Origin: Betaproteobacteria bacterium HGW-Betaproteobacteria-12
GTDB taxonomy: Bacteria; Pseudomonadota; Gammaproteobacteria; Burkholderiales; Rhodocyclaceae
Length of the DNA stretch: 51,863 nucleotides
Assembly: GCA_002842345.1 (NCBI GenBank)
Contig: PHCU01000024.1
Span: 1-51,863, forward strand
Reading direction: 5' to 3'
Shown: one piece after another, positions 19,698-27,815 of the stretch
Position numbering within the stretch: the first letter of the stretch is position 1
Layout of the letters: each line of letters begins with the position of its first letter
Made by a program: the position numbers and the translations under genes
Notes under the pieces: model-generated
Databases searched by the model: none
Seen by the model: only the letters and a program-made list of their open reading frames with translations
Told to the model about the DNA's origin: nothing

Positions 19698-21080
19698 TTA
19701 TTGGGCACCCTTGCCGGTGAGGACGACACCGACGGTTTCGAAGAGCACCAGGATATCCAGGAACAATGAATGATTCTTGACGTAGTACATGTCGTACTGG
19801 AGTTTTTCGGCCGAATCCTCGACCGTCGAGCCATAGTGGTAGCGCACCTGGGCCCAGCCGGTGACGCCCGGCTTGACGCTGTGGCGCACGGCGTAGAAAG
19901 GGATTTCCTTGGTCAGCTGGTCGACGAAGAAAGGGCGCTCGGGACGCGGGCCGACCAGGCTCATGTCGCCCTTGAGGACGCTGAACAGTTGCGGCAGTTC
20001 GTCGATGCGCAGTTTGCGGATGATCCTGCCGACGCGCGTGACGCGATCGTCCTGCTTGGTGGCCCAGATCGGCTTGCCGTCTTTCTCTGCATCGCGGCGC
20101 ATGCTGCGGAACTTGATGACGTTGAACAGCCGGCCGTTGAGGCCGACGCGCTCCTGGCGATAGAGGATGGGGAAGCCATTCTCGATGACGATGGCCAGCG
20201 CGGCGATGGCCATCATCGGCAAGGCCAGAATGATCAGGATGCTGGCGCAGACGATGTCGAACAGCCGCTTGACCACCGTGCGCAGCGTTCCCTGGCGGAA
20301 GCCGTCGCCGAAAATCAGCCAGCCGGCATACAGCGATTCGAGGCGGATCTGGCCGAGCGTCTGTTCGAAATGGCTGGCCAGGTCGAGCACGCGAATGCCC
20401 TGCAGCTTGCAGTCGAGCAGTTCGCGCAGCGGCATGGCACCGCCGCGGCGCTCGCTGAGGGCGACGACGATCTCGTCGGCCTTGTGGGCCAGGGCAGAGT
20501 CGGTCAGCGAACGCTCGCGTGACAGGACCAGATTGCCGGGAACCGAGGCAACTTCCTCATTGGGCGCGGGATAGAAGCCGACGATCTCGGCTGTCGGGTC
20601 GGATTTGTTCAGCGCCCGCTTGACGGCCAGCGCCTGCGGGCCGGAGCCAAAGACCATGATGCGCCGGGAGAGGAGACTGGCTGCCGCCGGATGGGTCGTC
20701 GTGACCCGGGTGACCAGCATGCCGAAGACGGCGGACATCGCCGAGAGTTGCAGGAATTCCTGGCTGACGCCGGTCAGCGGCAGCAGGGCATAGATACCGT
20801 AGGCGACCGGCACCGCCAGGTAGAGGGAGAGTACGGCCCGGGCACGCGTGTCCATCGGCGTGCGCTGACTCAGGCGCTGGTAGAAACCCAGCCAGGAATT
20901 GATCACCAGCATGGCCGCGGCAAGCAGCGCGGCAAACAGCAGAACCTGCTTGTGATCGACCGGCAGGTCGTTGTCGATCCACATCATGGCGATCACGATG
21001 CCGACCATCACGAAGGAAAAATCGAACAACATCTGGACGACCGAACGCCAGCGCAACCAGTGATTGAATACTCTGATCAT
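19698..21080 (-). CDS. Undecaprenyl-phosphate sugar phosphotransferase, XrtA/PEP-CTERM type (TIGR03013-like)
   Basis: The 460-aa protein starts exopolysaccharide repeat synthesis by moving a sugar phosphate from a UDP-sugar to undecaprenyl phosphate at the inner membrane. It has four or five N-terminal membrane segments, a nucleotide-binding-like central part (RRIMVFGSGPQALAV), a further membrane helix (~275-300) and the catalytic C-terminal bacterial sugar transferase domain: FRSMRRDAEKDG, RKLRIDELPQLFSVLKGDMS and LVGPRPERP, followed by KPGVTGWAQV. This is the PglC/WbaP-type polyprenyl-phosphate transferase fold. It is the first gene of the long minus-strand operon, with a weak GGGA ribosome site. 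The sugar cannot be read from the sequence. The subfamily assignment to the exosortase A system is by resemblance and context. Confidence 0.93.
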   Translation of the reverse strand: MIRVFNHWLRWRSVVQMLFDFSFVMVGIVIAMMWIDNDLPVDHKQVLLFAALLAAAMLVINSWLGFYQRLSQRTPMDTRARAVLSLYLAVPVAYGIYALLPLTGVSQEFLQLSAMSAVFGMLVTRVTTTHPAAASLLSRRIMVFGSGPQALAVKRALNKSDPTAEIVGFYPAPNEEVASVPGNLVLSRERSLTDSALAHKADEIVVALSERRGGAMPLRELLDCKLQGIRVLDLASHFEQTLGQIRLESLYAGWLIFGDGFRQGTLRTVVKRLFDIVCASILIILALPMMAIAALAIVIENGFPILYRQERVGLNGRLFNVIKFRSMRRDAEKDGKPIWATKQDDRVTRVGRIIRKLRIDELPQLFSVLKGDMSLVGPRPERPFFVDQLTKEIPFYAVRHSVKPGVTGWAQVRYHYGSTVEDSAEKLQYDMYYVKNHSLFLDILVLFETVGVVLTGKGAQ

Positions 21081-21622
21081 GATCAGTTCCCGTTCCTTCC
21101 CTGCATAACGTCAATCTTCGAGAATCCGGCCCCTGCCGAGGTGCTTGGCGGGCTTTTCTTGATTGCGGCATTCCGGCAGTGCGGTGCAAAAGGCGGAAAG
21201 CCAGCGTGTTGAACGGATTCTAGGAGGCCGGGCAGATCATGCCTGTGCAGTATTTCACGATGACTTCCAATTGGCGGCAGGGGGGTCGAGGCGCTTTGCT
21301 CCCAAGCTTGGCTTGGCGGCTTGTGGCGTGGGCGGGTGGGGCGAGCCAAGGCGGCGGTTTCGGCTGGTCGATGCAGCAAAATCATCATTTTTTTTCGTTC
21401 GGGCTCCGAGTGGAGCGGTGGTGCTGCTGCGAATAATGCGGATTGGATTCCTTGAGGGCGGGCAAGTCTACCGTGTAAGTGGCGGAAAAGCTCTATCACC
21501 AAAGTGATAGGACAACGGCAATGATGACGATGCGCTTGAATGCGGTTCCGCATCCCGGGGGGCCTGGTGTATAAGTCGGCTATCCAATCAACATCAAACA
21601 CACGGGTGGCGAGGTGCCGGCA
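21081..21622. other. Divergent intergenic region between the sugar transferase and the N-acyl amino acid synthase
   Basis: This 542-base gap separates two divergent genes and must hold both promoters. I see no gene in it; the open frames are short and lack ribosome sites. It contains one clean inverted repeat (21493-21510), an A/T run (ATTTTTTTT, 21387-21395) without a convincing stem, and GAGG at 21611-21614 serving the ATG at 21623. I found no good sigma70 pair at proper spacing and no convincing sigma54 signature on either strand. Confidence 0.6.
21493..21510. repeat. Inverted repeat CTATCAC-caaa-GTGATAG, possible operator
   Basis: Seven-base perfect arms flank a four-base centre, 113 bases upstream of the synthase start. 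No T-run follows, so an operator is likelier than a terminator. A related ATCAC...GTGAT palindrome lies at 40834-40851, with different spacing. Confidence 0.45.
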
Positions 21623-22933
21623 ATGGTGAACGGGACGTTGAAGACAACACGAAAAATGGTGCACCGGGTATTGCGCCGGATGCTGGCCTCACTGCCGCGC
21701 GAAACCCGTTTTGCCGTCTATCGCTCCTTCGTCGATTGCGACCCGGCGCCGAGCGACCGCCTGCAGCTCAAGATTGCAGATACTCGCGAGGAACTGGAGG
21801 CCAGCTTCTCGTTGCTGCACGACGCCTATGTCGATGCCGGGTTCATGAAGCCCGACCCCTCCGGAATGCGGGTCACCATCTACCATGCGCTGCCGACGAC
21901 CACGACCCTGTGTGCCAAATGGGATGGCGAGGTGGTCGGCACCATCTCGCTGATTCGCGAAAGCGCCTTCGGTTTTCCCCTGCAGAAAATCTTCGACCTC
22001 AGCGGCGTCCGGCTCAAGGGCGGCAACCTGGCGGAAGTTTCCGCCCTGGCGGTGCATCCACGCTTTCGCAAGACCGGCGGCGCCATCCTCTTTCCGCTGA
22101 TGAAGTTCATGTACGAGTACGCAACCAAGTACTTCGACACCCGGCACCTGCTCATCGCGGTCAATCCCAATCGCATCGAGATGTACGAATCGCTGCTTTT
22201 TTTCGAGCGGCTGACGGCCAATGTCGTCGAGAACTACGATTTCGCCAATGGCGCGCCGGCCGTCGGCGCGGCGCTCGATTTGCAGCAGGCACCGGCCATC
22301 ATGGCGCCGGCCTATGCCGGCAAGCCGCCGCGCAAGAATCTGCTGGCCTATTTCACCGAGTTTCGCCTAGCCAACCTGCAATTGCCCAACCGCCGCTATT
22401 TCACCACCAACGACCCGGTGCTCACCCCGTACTTGCTCGACCATTTCTTCAACTGCCGTACCCAGGGCTTCGCCAATCTCGATGCGCGCAAGAAGGCCCT
22501 GCTGCATTCCATCTACGACCTGCCCGCCTATCGCGACATCCTGCCCGAACTGCCGGCGCATGGTGACGGCGTCAAACTGCGCCAGCACCAGCGCTACTCC
22601 GTCAAATGCCCCGGGCGGATACGGCTGGATGCGGCGCAAGGTGGCGGGGGCGAGTTCGACGTCCAGGTCATCGAGGTGTCCGAATACGGCTTTCAGGCCT
22701 ATGCCCGCGAGGGGCTGCCGCTCAATGTCTGGAGTTCAGCCACCGTGCAGCTCGGGCGCACCGAGATTTCCGTGGTCAAGGCCCTGGCCGTGCGGGATCA
22801 GGCCAACGGTTTCAACGGTTTCTACGGTTTTCGCGTCGGCGAGCCGGACCTGGTCTGGCGCAAGTTCGTCAGTGCCCTGGAAAACGGGCACACCCACGAG
22901 GACCTGGAACACTCGACGATGTTTCTCGCCTAG
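21623..22933 (+). CDS. N-acyl amino acid synthase (FeeM-like GNAT) fused to a PilZ domain
   Basis: The protein is 436 aa. The N-terminal ~230 residues match the exosortase-associated acyltransferase/FeeM family, an autoinducer-synthase-like GNAT fold: FSLLHDAYVDAGFM, WDGEVVGTISL, EVSALAVHPRFRKTGG and NRIEMYESLLFFE. Known FeeM proteins transfer a long acyl chain from acyl-ACP to an amino acid. The C-terminal part (~315-430) has RQHQRYSVK and EVSEYGFQAYARE, the RxxxR and [D/N]xSxxG-like elements of PilZ, so c-di-GMP may control the enzyme; the acidic residue of the second element is Glu here. A GTG at 21614 is also in frame, but GAGG eight bases before the ATG at 21623 favours the latter. The stop shares the CTAG palindrome with the stop of the converging decarboxylase gene. 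Confidence 0.85.
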   Translation: MVNGTLKTTRKMVHRVLRRMLASLPRETRFAVYRSFVDCDPAPSDRLQLKIADTREELEASFSLLHDAYVDAGFMKPDPSGMRVTIYHALPTTTTLCAKWDGEVVGTISLIRESAFGFPLQKIFDLSGVRLKGGNLAEVSALAVHPRFRKTGGAILFPLMKFMYEYATKYFDTRHLLIAVNPNRIEMYESLLFFERLTANVVENYDFANGAPAVGAALDLQQAPAIMAPAYAGKPPRKNLLAYFTEFRLANLQLPNRRYFTTNDPVLTPYLLDHFFNCRTQGFANLDARKKALLHSIYDLPAYRDILPELPAHGDGVKLRQHQRYSVKCPGRIRLDAAQGGGGEFDVQVIEVSEYGFQAYAREGLPLNVWSSATVQLGRTEISVVKALAVRDQANGFNGFYGFRVGEPDLVWRKFVSALENGHTHEDLEHSTMFLA

Positions 22934-24177
22934 ACCAGTACCTCGGTCACCGGCGGATGGCCGAGGAAGGCCTGCGGACTGGCGCTCGCCCCGTAGGCGC
23001 CGCTCTGGAAGACGACCACCAGATCACCGAGTTGCGCCATCGGCAGTTCCATCCGGTCGGCCAGCAGATCGAGCGGGGTGCACAGTGGGCCGACCACCGA
23101 AACCGCCTCCGTATCGGTAGCCCCCATCCGGTTGCCGATGGCCACCGGGTAATTTTTGCGAATGACCTGGCCGAAGTTGCCGGAAGCCGACAGATGATGA
23201 TTCAGGCCGCCGTCGACCACCAGGTAGGTTTGCCCGCGCGACACCTTGCGGTCGATCACCCGGGTCACGTAGATGCCGGCCTCGCCGACGAAATAGCGGC
23301 CGAGTTCGATGACCAGTTCGGCCTGCGGCATTTCAGCGGCGGCGCGGGCGGACAGTTCGGCCAGATTGGCGCCAATCGGTGCCATATCCAGGCGTTGTTC
23401 GCCGGGGAAATAGGGAATGCCGAAGCCGCCGCCGAGATTCAGGAAGCGCACCGGCGCCGGCGCATGTTCGGCCAGCCGACGGGCCAGTTCCCAGGATTTC
23501 TGCTGGGCTTCGCAGATCGCCTCGGCCTTCAGGTTCTGCGAGCCGGCGAACAGGTGGAAGCCCTCGAACTGCAGGCCGGCGGCGCCAATCTCGGCCAGCA
23601 ACTGCGGCACCAGCTCGGCATCGACGCCGAACTGCTTTGGCCCGCCGCCCATCTTCATGCCTGAACTTTTCAGCTCGAAATCCGGATTGACCCGCACCGC
23701 CACCCGCGCCGGGCAAGCGAGTTCGCCCGCAGCTGCCGCCAGCACGCCGACTTCGCGGAAGGATTCGACATTGACCAGGACGCCGGCCGCCACCGCCTGA
23801 CGCAACTCCGCATCCCGCTTGCCGGGGCCGGCGAAACTGATTGTCTGCGGATCGGCCCCGGCATCGAGGGCCACCTTCAGTTCGCCGGCCGAGGCGACGT
23901 CGATCCCGTCGACCAGCCCGGCCAACAGCCCGACCACGGCCGGCAGCGGGTTGGCCTTCATGGCGTAGTGCAGCTTGATGGAAGCGGGCAGCGCGGCGCG
24001 CAGTTCCGCCACGCGCGCCGTCAGCAGGCCGCGGTCATAGGCATAGAAAGGCGTCTGGCCGACCCGGGCAGCCAGGCGCTCGAGCGGCAGGCCATTGACC
24101 AGCAACTGACCGTCGGCGACGGCAAACTGGGTCATCGGGGCGTGGAAAGGCAGGGCGCGGGAGGCGGTGGCAGACAT
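22930..24177 (-). CDS. PLP-dependent decarboxylase, exosortase A system-associated
   Basis: This 415-aa protein is a fold-type III (alanine racemase-like) decarboxylase related to diaminopimelate and ornithine decarboxylases. PLP would bind Lys74 in HYAMKANPLP. The phosphate-binding glycine loop is NLGGGFGIPY, and the acidic HxFxGSQ segment (FHLFAGSQN) and GPLCTPLD carry further active-site residues. The ATG at 24177 has AGGAAGAG six bases upstream. It follows the acyl ligase by 29 bases and is surely co-transcribed with it. The substrate is unknown: it might decarboxylate a carrier-bound or free amino acid to an amine. It ends in a four-base overlap with the stop of the converging N-acyl amino acid synthase. 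Confidence 0.92.
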   Translation of the reverse strand: MSATASRALPFHAPMTQFAVADGQLLVNGLPLERLAARVGQTPFYAYDRGLLTARVAELRAALPASIKLHYAMKANPLPAVVGLLAGLVDGIDVASAGELKVALDAGADPQTISFAGPGKRDAELRQAVAAGVLVNVESFREVGVLAAAAGELACPARVAVRVNPDFELKSSGMKMGGGPKQFGVDAELVPQLLAEIGAAGLQFEGFHLFAGSQNLKAEAICEAQQKSWELARRLAEHAPAPVRFLNLGGGFGIPYFPGEQRLDMAPIGANLAELSARAAAEMPQAELVIELGRYFVGEAGIYVTRVIDRKVSRGQTYLVVDGGLNHHLSASGNFGQVIRKNYPVAIGNRMGATDTEAVSVVGPLCTPLDLLADRMELPMAQLGDLVVVFQSGAYGASASPQAFLGHPPVTEVLV

Positions 24178-24206
24178 CGATAACTCTTCCTGTTAGGCGG
24201 GCTTGT

Positions 24207-25817
24207 TCAGCCAGTGTTCTTGTCGACCCATTCGGCCGCCAGCGTCTTGCGGTCGATCTTGCCGTTTGGGTTGCGTGGCAGCGGCCCGCTGCGCACTTCA
24301 ATGCCGGCCGGCACCATGTAGGCCGGCATGCGTACCCGGCATTCGGCGAGCAGGGCGGCGACGTCGAGCGCGCCGTCGGCCGGCGGCGTGGCGATGACCT
24401 GGATGGCCTGGCCGAGTCGGTCGTCGTCGACGCCGAAGGCCACGCATTCGCCAACCAGCTTGGTGGCGTAGAGAATTTCCTCGACCTCGGTCGGGCTGAC
24501 GCGATAACCGGAAGTCTTGATCATCTCGTCGCGGCGGCCGATGAAATAGAGGAAGCCTTTCTCGTCCATGCGCACCGTGTCGCCCGAGAAGACGGCGATT
24601 TCCGGTAGCACCAGTCCGGCCTCACGGCCCGGCGCATGCACCGGCAGCGGTTTGTAGCGCTCGGCGGTCTTTTCCGCATCGTTCCAGTAACCCAGGCCGA
24701 CCAGGGCGCCGCGATGTACCAGTTCGCCCGGCTCGTTCGCCGCGCAGGGCGAGCCATCCTCGCGTAGCACCAGGATTTCGGCATTGGGAATGGCCTTGCC
24801 GATCGAGTCCGGGCGCTTGTCAACTTCGGCGGGCGGCAGGTAGGTCGAGCGGAAGGCCTCGGTCAGGCCGTACATCAGGAAGGGCTTGCTCTGCGGCAGG
24901 TGGCGGCGCAGGGCGTCGAGCGTCTGGCGCGGCAGGCGGCCGCCGGTACTGGCGAAATAGCGCAGGTGGCCGGTGATGCTTTCCGGCCAGACCAGTTGGC
25001 TTAGCTGGATGTACAGCGGCGGCACGGCGGTCAGGCCGGTGACCTGCTCGCGTTCGATGGCCTTGATCACGTCGCGCGGCAACAGGTAGTTGAGCAACAC
25101 CACCCGGGCGCCGACATGGAAGGCCGTCGTCAGCTGACTGAAACCGGCATCGAAGGACAGCGGCAGGGCGGCCAGCAGCGTATCACCGGCATGGTTTTCC
25201 AGGTAGCAGGCAACGCTCTTGGCGCCGGCCACCATGTTGCGGTGCGAGAGCACCACGCCCTTGGGTTTGCCGGTGCTGCCGGAAGTGTAAAGAATGCCGA
25301 CAACATCGGTGTCGATGACCCGGTGAGCGGGCGCCGGCGGCGCATCGAGCAGGGCGCTCCAGCGCACGATATTGAGCCCCCCGAGAACGGGCAATGGATC
25401 GCCGGCGTCGAGCACGACGACATGGCGCAGGTCGTGGCAGGCGGGCAGGGTGTCCTGCAGCAGGGCCAGGCGTTCGGGCGAGGTGACCAGCACGCGGACA
25501 TTGCAGTCGCGCAAGATGTAGCCCACCTGTTCCGCCTTGAGCAGCGGATTGAGCGGCACGAAAACGCCGCCGGCCGCCGGCGCGCCGAAGCTGGCGATCA
25601 CCGTCTCGCAGCGCTTTTCCAGATATATCGCAAGCCGCTCGCCGCGCGCCAGGCCGAGGCCGATCAGGCCGTTGGCAAAGCGGGAAACGGATTCCTGCAG
25701 TTCGCCGTAGTTGAGAGTGGTCTTGCCGTAGGTTAAGGCAGGTGACTCCGGCGCGCGTTTAGCGCTGATGGCAACGAGATCTTGCAGAAGCTCAGAGTCG
25801 GGCGTGTGGTTTCGCAA
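24207..25817 (-). CDS. Acyl-CoA/acyl-ACP ligase (AMP-forming), exosortase A system-associated
   Basis: The 536-aa adenylate-forming enzyme has all core motifs: ILYTSGSTGKPKGVVLSH, FASTGGRLPR, MYGLTEAFRSTYLP, FSGDTVRMDEKGFLYFIGR and the hinge with catalytic lysine NPNGKIDRK near the C-terminus. It would activate an acid as acyl-AMP and load it on a thiol, most likely the ACP encoded at 26723 or CoA. The start is a TTG at 25817, only 11 bases after the HEPN gene stop and without a clear ribosome site; no ATG lies in frame nearby that keeps the N-terminal domain. The usual neighbours (ACP, hydrolases) lie on the other strand beyond the HEPN/MNT pair. The ligase class is certain and the subfamily likely; the substrate is unknown. 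Confidence 0.92.
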   Translation of the reverse strand: MRNHTPDSELLQDLVAISAKRAPESPALTYGKTTLNYGELQESVSRFANGLIGLGLARGERLAIYLEKRCETVIASFGAPAAGGVFVPLNPLLKAEQVGYILRDCNVRVLVTSPERLALLQDTLPACHDLRHVVVLDAGDPLPVLGGLNIVRWSALLDAPPAPAHRVIDTDVVGILYTSGSTGKPKGVVLSHRNMVAGAKSVACYLENHAGDTLLAALPLSFDAGFSQLTTAFHVGARVVLLNYLLPRDVIKAIEREQVTGLTAVPPLYIQLSQLVWPESITGHLRYFASTGGRLPRQTLDALRRHLPQSKPFLMYGLTEAFRSTYLPPAEVDKRPDSIGKAIPNAEILVLREDGSPCAANEPGELVHRGALVGLGYWNDAEKTAERYKPLPVHAPGREAGLVLPEIAVFSGDTVRMDEKGFLYFIGRRDEMIKTSGYRVSPTEVEEILYATKLVGECVAFGVDDDRLGQAIQVIATPPADGALDVAALLAECRVRMPAYMVPAGIEVRSGPLPRNPNGKIDRKTLAAEWVDKNTG

Positions 25818-25828
25818 AGGGTTCGAGG

Positions 25829-26218
25829 CTAAATAACGGGTTTGTATTTTTCCGTCACAGCAGAAACAAAACTTTCCGCTTCTTTGACTATGGAATTTGC
25901 CTGCTGCAGTCCAATATCCTCGCCGGTATAGTCTGCCAGGAGCCGGATACTCTCTGCCTTGTTCAGGGACTTGCCAAGTTCATGTGGAAATATTCCAGCC
26001 AATACGAGATGTTTTCCGAATGCGGCTATCAGCGAACTATGCTTTTTGGTTTCGCCTGGATTTGTGCGGGCTCCAGACCACAGCAGGGCTGCGTGAGCAG
26101 CATTGAACATCGCGTAGTAGGCGCGATTGCATGCACCATCGAGTTCGTTGCCGGCAAGCAGCAGTTTTGCCGCTGAGACAGCATGCAGGGCTTTTTCCAG
26201 ATATTGCTCGGGAGTCAA
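25829..26218 (-). CDS. HEPN-domain protein (UPF0332-like), partner of the MNT protein
   Basis: This 129-aa all-helical protein carries the family signature CNRAYYAMFNAAHAALL (residues 30-46) and KAESIRLLADYTG. HEPN proteins paired with minimal nucleotidyltransferases form toxin-antitoxin-like modules. The canonical RNase motif R-x4-6-H is not visible: from Arg32 the next His is ten residues on. So activity as an RNase is doubtful. The start overlaps the MNT stop by four bases. The ligase gene begins 11 bases downstream, so this pair may drive or couple to it. GC is lower than in the ligase, which suggests later insertion into the exosortase locus. Confidence 0.88.
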   Translation of the reverse strand: MTPEQYLEKALHAVSAAKLLLAGNELDGACNRAYYAMFNAAHAALLWSGARTNPGETKKHSSLIAAFGKHLVLAGIFPHELGKSLNKAESIRLLADYTGEDIGLQQANSIVKEAESFVSAVTEKYKPVI

Positions 26219-26577
26219 AGCGCCACTCCGTCATGGCGAATGTTCTCGATCAATGCGGGATTGTTAAAAGTTTCCGGGTGTTCCCATTCGCTTTGCCAGA
26301 GAGGGAGTGCTTCTATCCGCACACCGGTTTCGAGCATGAGGTCATAAGCGATATCGGCCATTTTCACCGCTTCGTCGACGCGCCTCCCGGGGTGTCCGCG
26401 CAGTAGCACGGCGATATCCGTGTCGCTTTCTGGCTGAGCATCACCGCGCGCGCGGCTTCCGAAAACATAAGCGCCAGTTATCTCAAACTGCGCAGCGAGG
26501 CGCTGCACGAACTGGCGAGCGACCCGTTCAATGTCGGGAGCGACGACTCTGGTGCTATGCATGAGTGGGGCAGTCAT
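26215..26577 (-). CDS. Minimal nucleotidyltransferase (MNT), partner of the HEPN protein
   Basis: The 120-aa protein has the pol-beta nucleotidyltransferase signature GSRARGDAQPESDTDIAV: GS at 40-41 and the metal-binding Asp52 and Asp54. Such small MNT proteins can adenylylate (AMPylate) their HEPN partner in some characterised pairs. The active-site residues are intact here. The ATG at 26577 has no strong ribosome site; an ATG at 26562 (MHSTRVV) would shorten the protein by five residues. The gene diverges from the ACP gene, with both promoters in 26578-26722. Its role in this locus is probably incidental, but it is transcribed towards the ligase and decarboxylase genes. Confidence 0.9.
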   Translation of the reverse strand: MTAPLMHSTRVVAPDIERVARQFVQRLAAQFEITGAYVFGSRARGDAQPESDTDIAVLLRGHPGRRVDEAVKMADIAYDLMLETGVRIEALPLWQSEWEHPETFNNPALIENIRHDGVAL

Positions 26578-26660
26578 TAAGCGGATCAGGAAATATACAA
26601 CACAGCGTTTTCAGCCATTCGTGGCCTAAATCACGTATGACGAAGTGCAGTATCTCACAG

Positions 26661-26687
26661 TTGAAACGGCGTTCTCCCCCCTATAAT
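26661..26687 (+). promoter_or_regulatory. Probable sigma70 promoter of the ACP-hydrolase-glycosyltransferase operon
   Basis: TTGAAA (26661-26666) and a perfect TATAAT (26682-26687) are 15 bases apart, shorter than the ideal 17. Transcription would start near 26694, leaving a leader of about 29 bases with the GGAG ribosome site for the ACP. It could drive the long plus-strand run of coupled genes. Confidence 0.5.
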
Positions 26688-26712
26688 TTGGCCTCCCCAT
26701 TCTGGTGCACCT

Positions 26713-26716
26713 GGAG
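26713..26716 (+). promoter_or_regulatory. GGAG ribosome site deciding the ACP start
   Basis: GGAG lies six bases before the TTG at 26723. An in-frame GTG at 26705 would place this site inside the gene, so the TTG is the likelier start. Confidence 0.55.
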
Positions 26717-26722
26717 CATGGC

Positions 26723-26974
26723 TTGAATACAAAAAATGAAGTACTGGCGCTTCTCGACGAAGTTCTCAGCCTGCATGGCCGGGTCTTGGGAACCTCTCCG
26801 GATACGCCACTGCTGGGGGCGGTTCCGGAGCTTGATTCGATGGCCGTCGTGGCCTTGATTTCCGGGATGGAAGAGCGCTTCGGTTTTGCCGTCGCCGATG
26901 ACGAAATCGAAGGGACGACCTTTGCCACGCTGGGTTCGCTGGTCGCCTTCGTCGACAGCAAGCGGGCGGCCTGA
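26723..26974 (+). CDS. Acyl carrier protein, exosortase A system-associated
   Basis: This 83-aa protein has the carrier-protein pattern: LALLDEVLSL helix, then PELDSMAVV with the phosphopantetheine attachment serine at residue 39, then GMEERFGFAVADDEIEG. The start is probably the TTG at 26723 (GGAG six bases upstream); a GTG at 26705 would add six residues. It is the first gene of the long plus-strand operon behind a good TATAAT box. It would carry an acyl or aminoacyl group made by the ligase, for use by the N-acyl amino acid synthase or the hydrolases. ACPs also accompany FeeM in known N-acyl amino acid clusters. Confidence 0.9.
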   Translation: MNTKNEVLALLDEVLSLHGRVLGTSPDTPLLGAVPELDSMAVVALISGMEERFGFAVADDEIEGTTFATLGSLVAFVDSKRAA

Positions 26975-27008
26975 CCGTGCAGCGTTGGCAATAAAGCGGC
27001 CATTGGTC

Positions 27009-27815
27009 GTGCAAGCCTTTTTCCTTGCGGGCGATGCCGGCCGGCGCTTCTGCCTTTATCACCCGGCAGAAGGCGCTACGGAACGGGGGGCGGTCATTTA
27101 TCTCCATCCGTTTGCCGAAGAGATGAACAAGTCGCGGCGCATGGCGGCACTGCAAGCGCGGGCCTTGGCCGAGGCCGGTTACGCGGTCCTGCAGATCGAT
27201 CTGGCAGGCTGCGGCGATAGCGCCGGCGAATTTGTCGACGCCGACTGGCCGGCATGGCTGGCCGATGTCGAACTCGCCTATCGTTGGCTGCGCGAGCGGA
27301 GCAGTGCACCACTGACCCTCTGGGGCATGCGCCTGGGCTGCCTGCTGGCGGTCGACGCCGCGGCGCGCTTGCCCGAGCCCGCCAACTTTCTTTTCTGGCA
27401 GCCGGTGATCTCCGGCAAGCAGCACTGGCAGCAATTCCTCCGCCTCAAACTGGCCGGCGAACTGCTGGCCGGGGCCGGCACGGAAGTCGTCGGTGAGTCC
27501 GCAAGCCGATCGCTGGCGGACGAGCCCGTCGAAGTGGCTGGCTATACCGTCAATCCCCGTCTCACCCAGGCCCTGATGCAGGCCGAATTGCAGCCGCCGC
27601 CACGGCCCGCCCGCCTGAGCTGGCTGGAGATCGGCCGGCGGCAGGAGGCCGGGGTGCTGCCTGTGTCGCAGCAAACCATCGACCAATGGCGGGCCGCCGG
27701 ATTCGTCGTCGATGCGGCGGTCGTTTCCGGCCCCGCCTTCTGGCAGACCGCCGAGATCGAAGAGGTGCCGGCGCTACTTGAAGCAACGCTGCAAGCGCTG
27801 GCCGGCCACGCATGA
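27009..27815 (+). CDS. Alpha/beta hydrolase, exosortase A-associated hydrolase 2
   Basis: This ~268-aa protein has the alpha/beta hydrolase fold: GRRFCLYHPAEG, VIYLHPFAEEMNKSRRM and LQIDLAGCGDSAGEF are hallmarks of the exosortase-associated hydrolase 2 family. At the nucleophile elbow, where G-x-S-x-G is expected, it reads LTLWGMRLGCLLA, so the catalytic serine is absent (Arg in its place). I believe this is a family trait, not damage. It may therefore be a non-hydrolytic or binding member. The start is uncertain: GTG 27009 fits the family best, TTG 27003 is possible, and no clear ribosome site is seen. It overlaps hydrolase 1 by four bases, so the pair may act together. Confidence 0.85.
   Translation: MQAFFLAGDAGRRFCLYHPAEGATERGAVIYLHPFAEEMNKSRRMAALQARALAEAGYAVLQIDLAGCGDSAGEFVDADWPAWLADVELAYRWLRERSSAPLTLWGMRLGCLLAVDAAARLPEPANFLFWQPVISGKQHWQQFLRLKLAGELLAGAGTEVVGESASRSLADEPVEVAGYTVNPRLTQALMQAELQPPPRPARLSWLEIGRRQEAGVLPVSQQTIDQWRAAGFVVDAAVVSGPAFWQTAEIEEVPALLEATLQALAGHA

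Noticed and set aside
21120-21180. Possible sigma54 (-24/-12) site near TTGGCGGGC
   Set aside because: The second GC element does not fall at the required distance after the GG.
21387-21395. T-run after GATG...CATC as a terminator
   Set aside because: The stem has only four pairs, and the position in a divergent promoter region does not fit a terminator.
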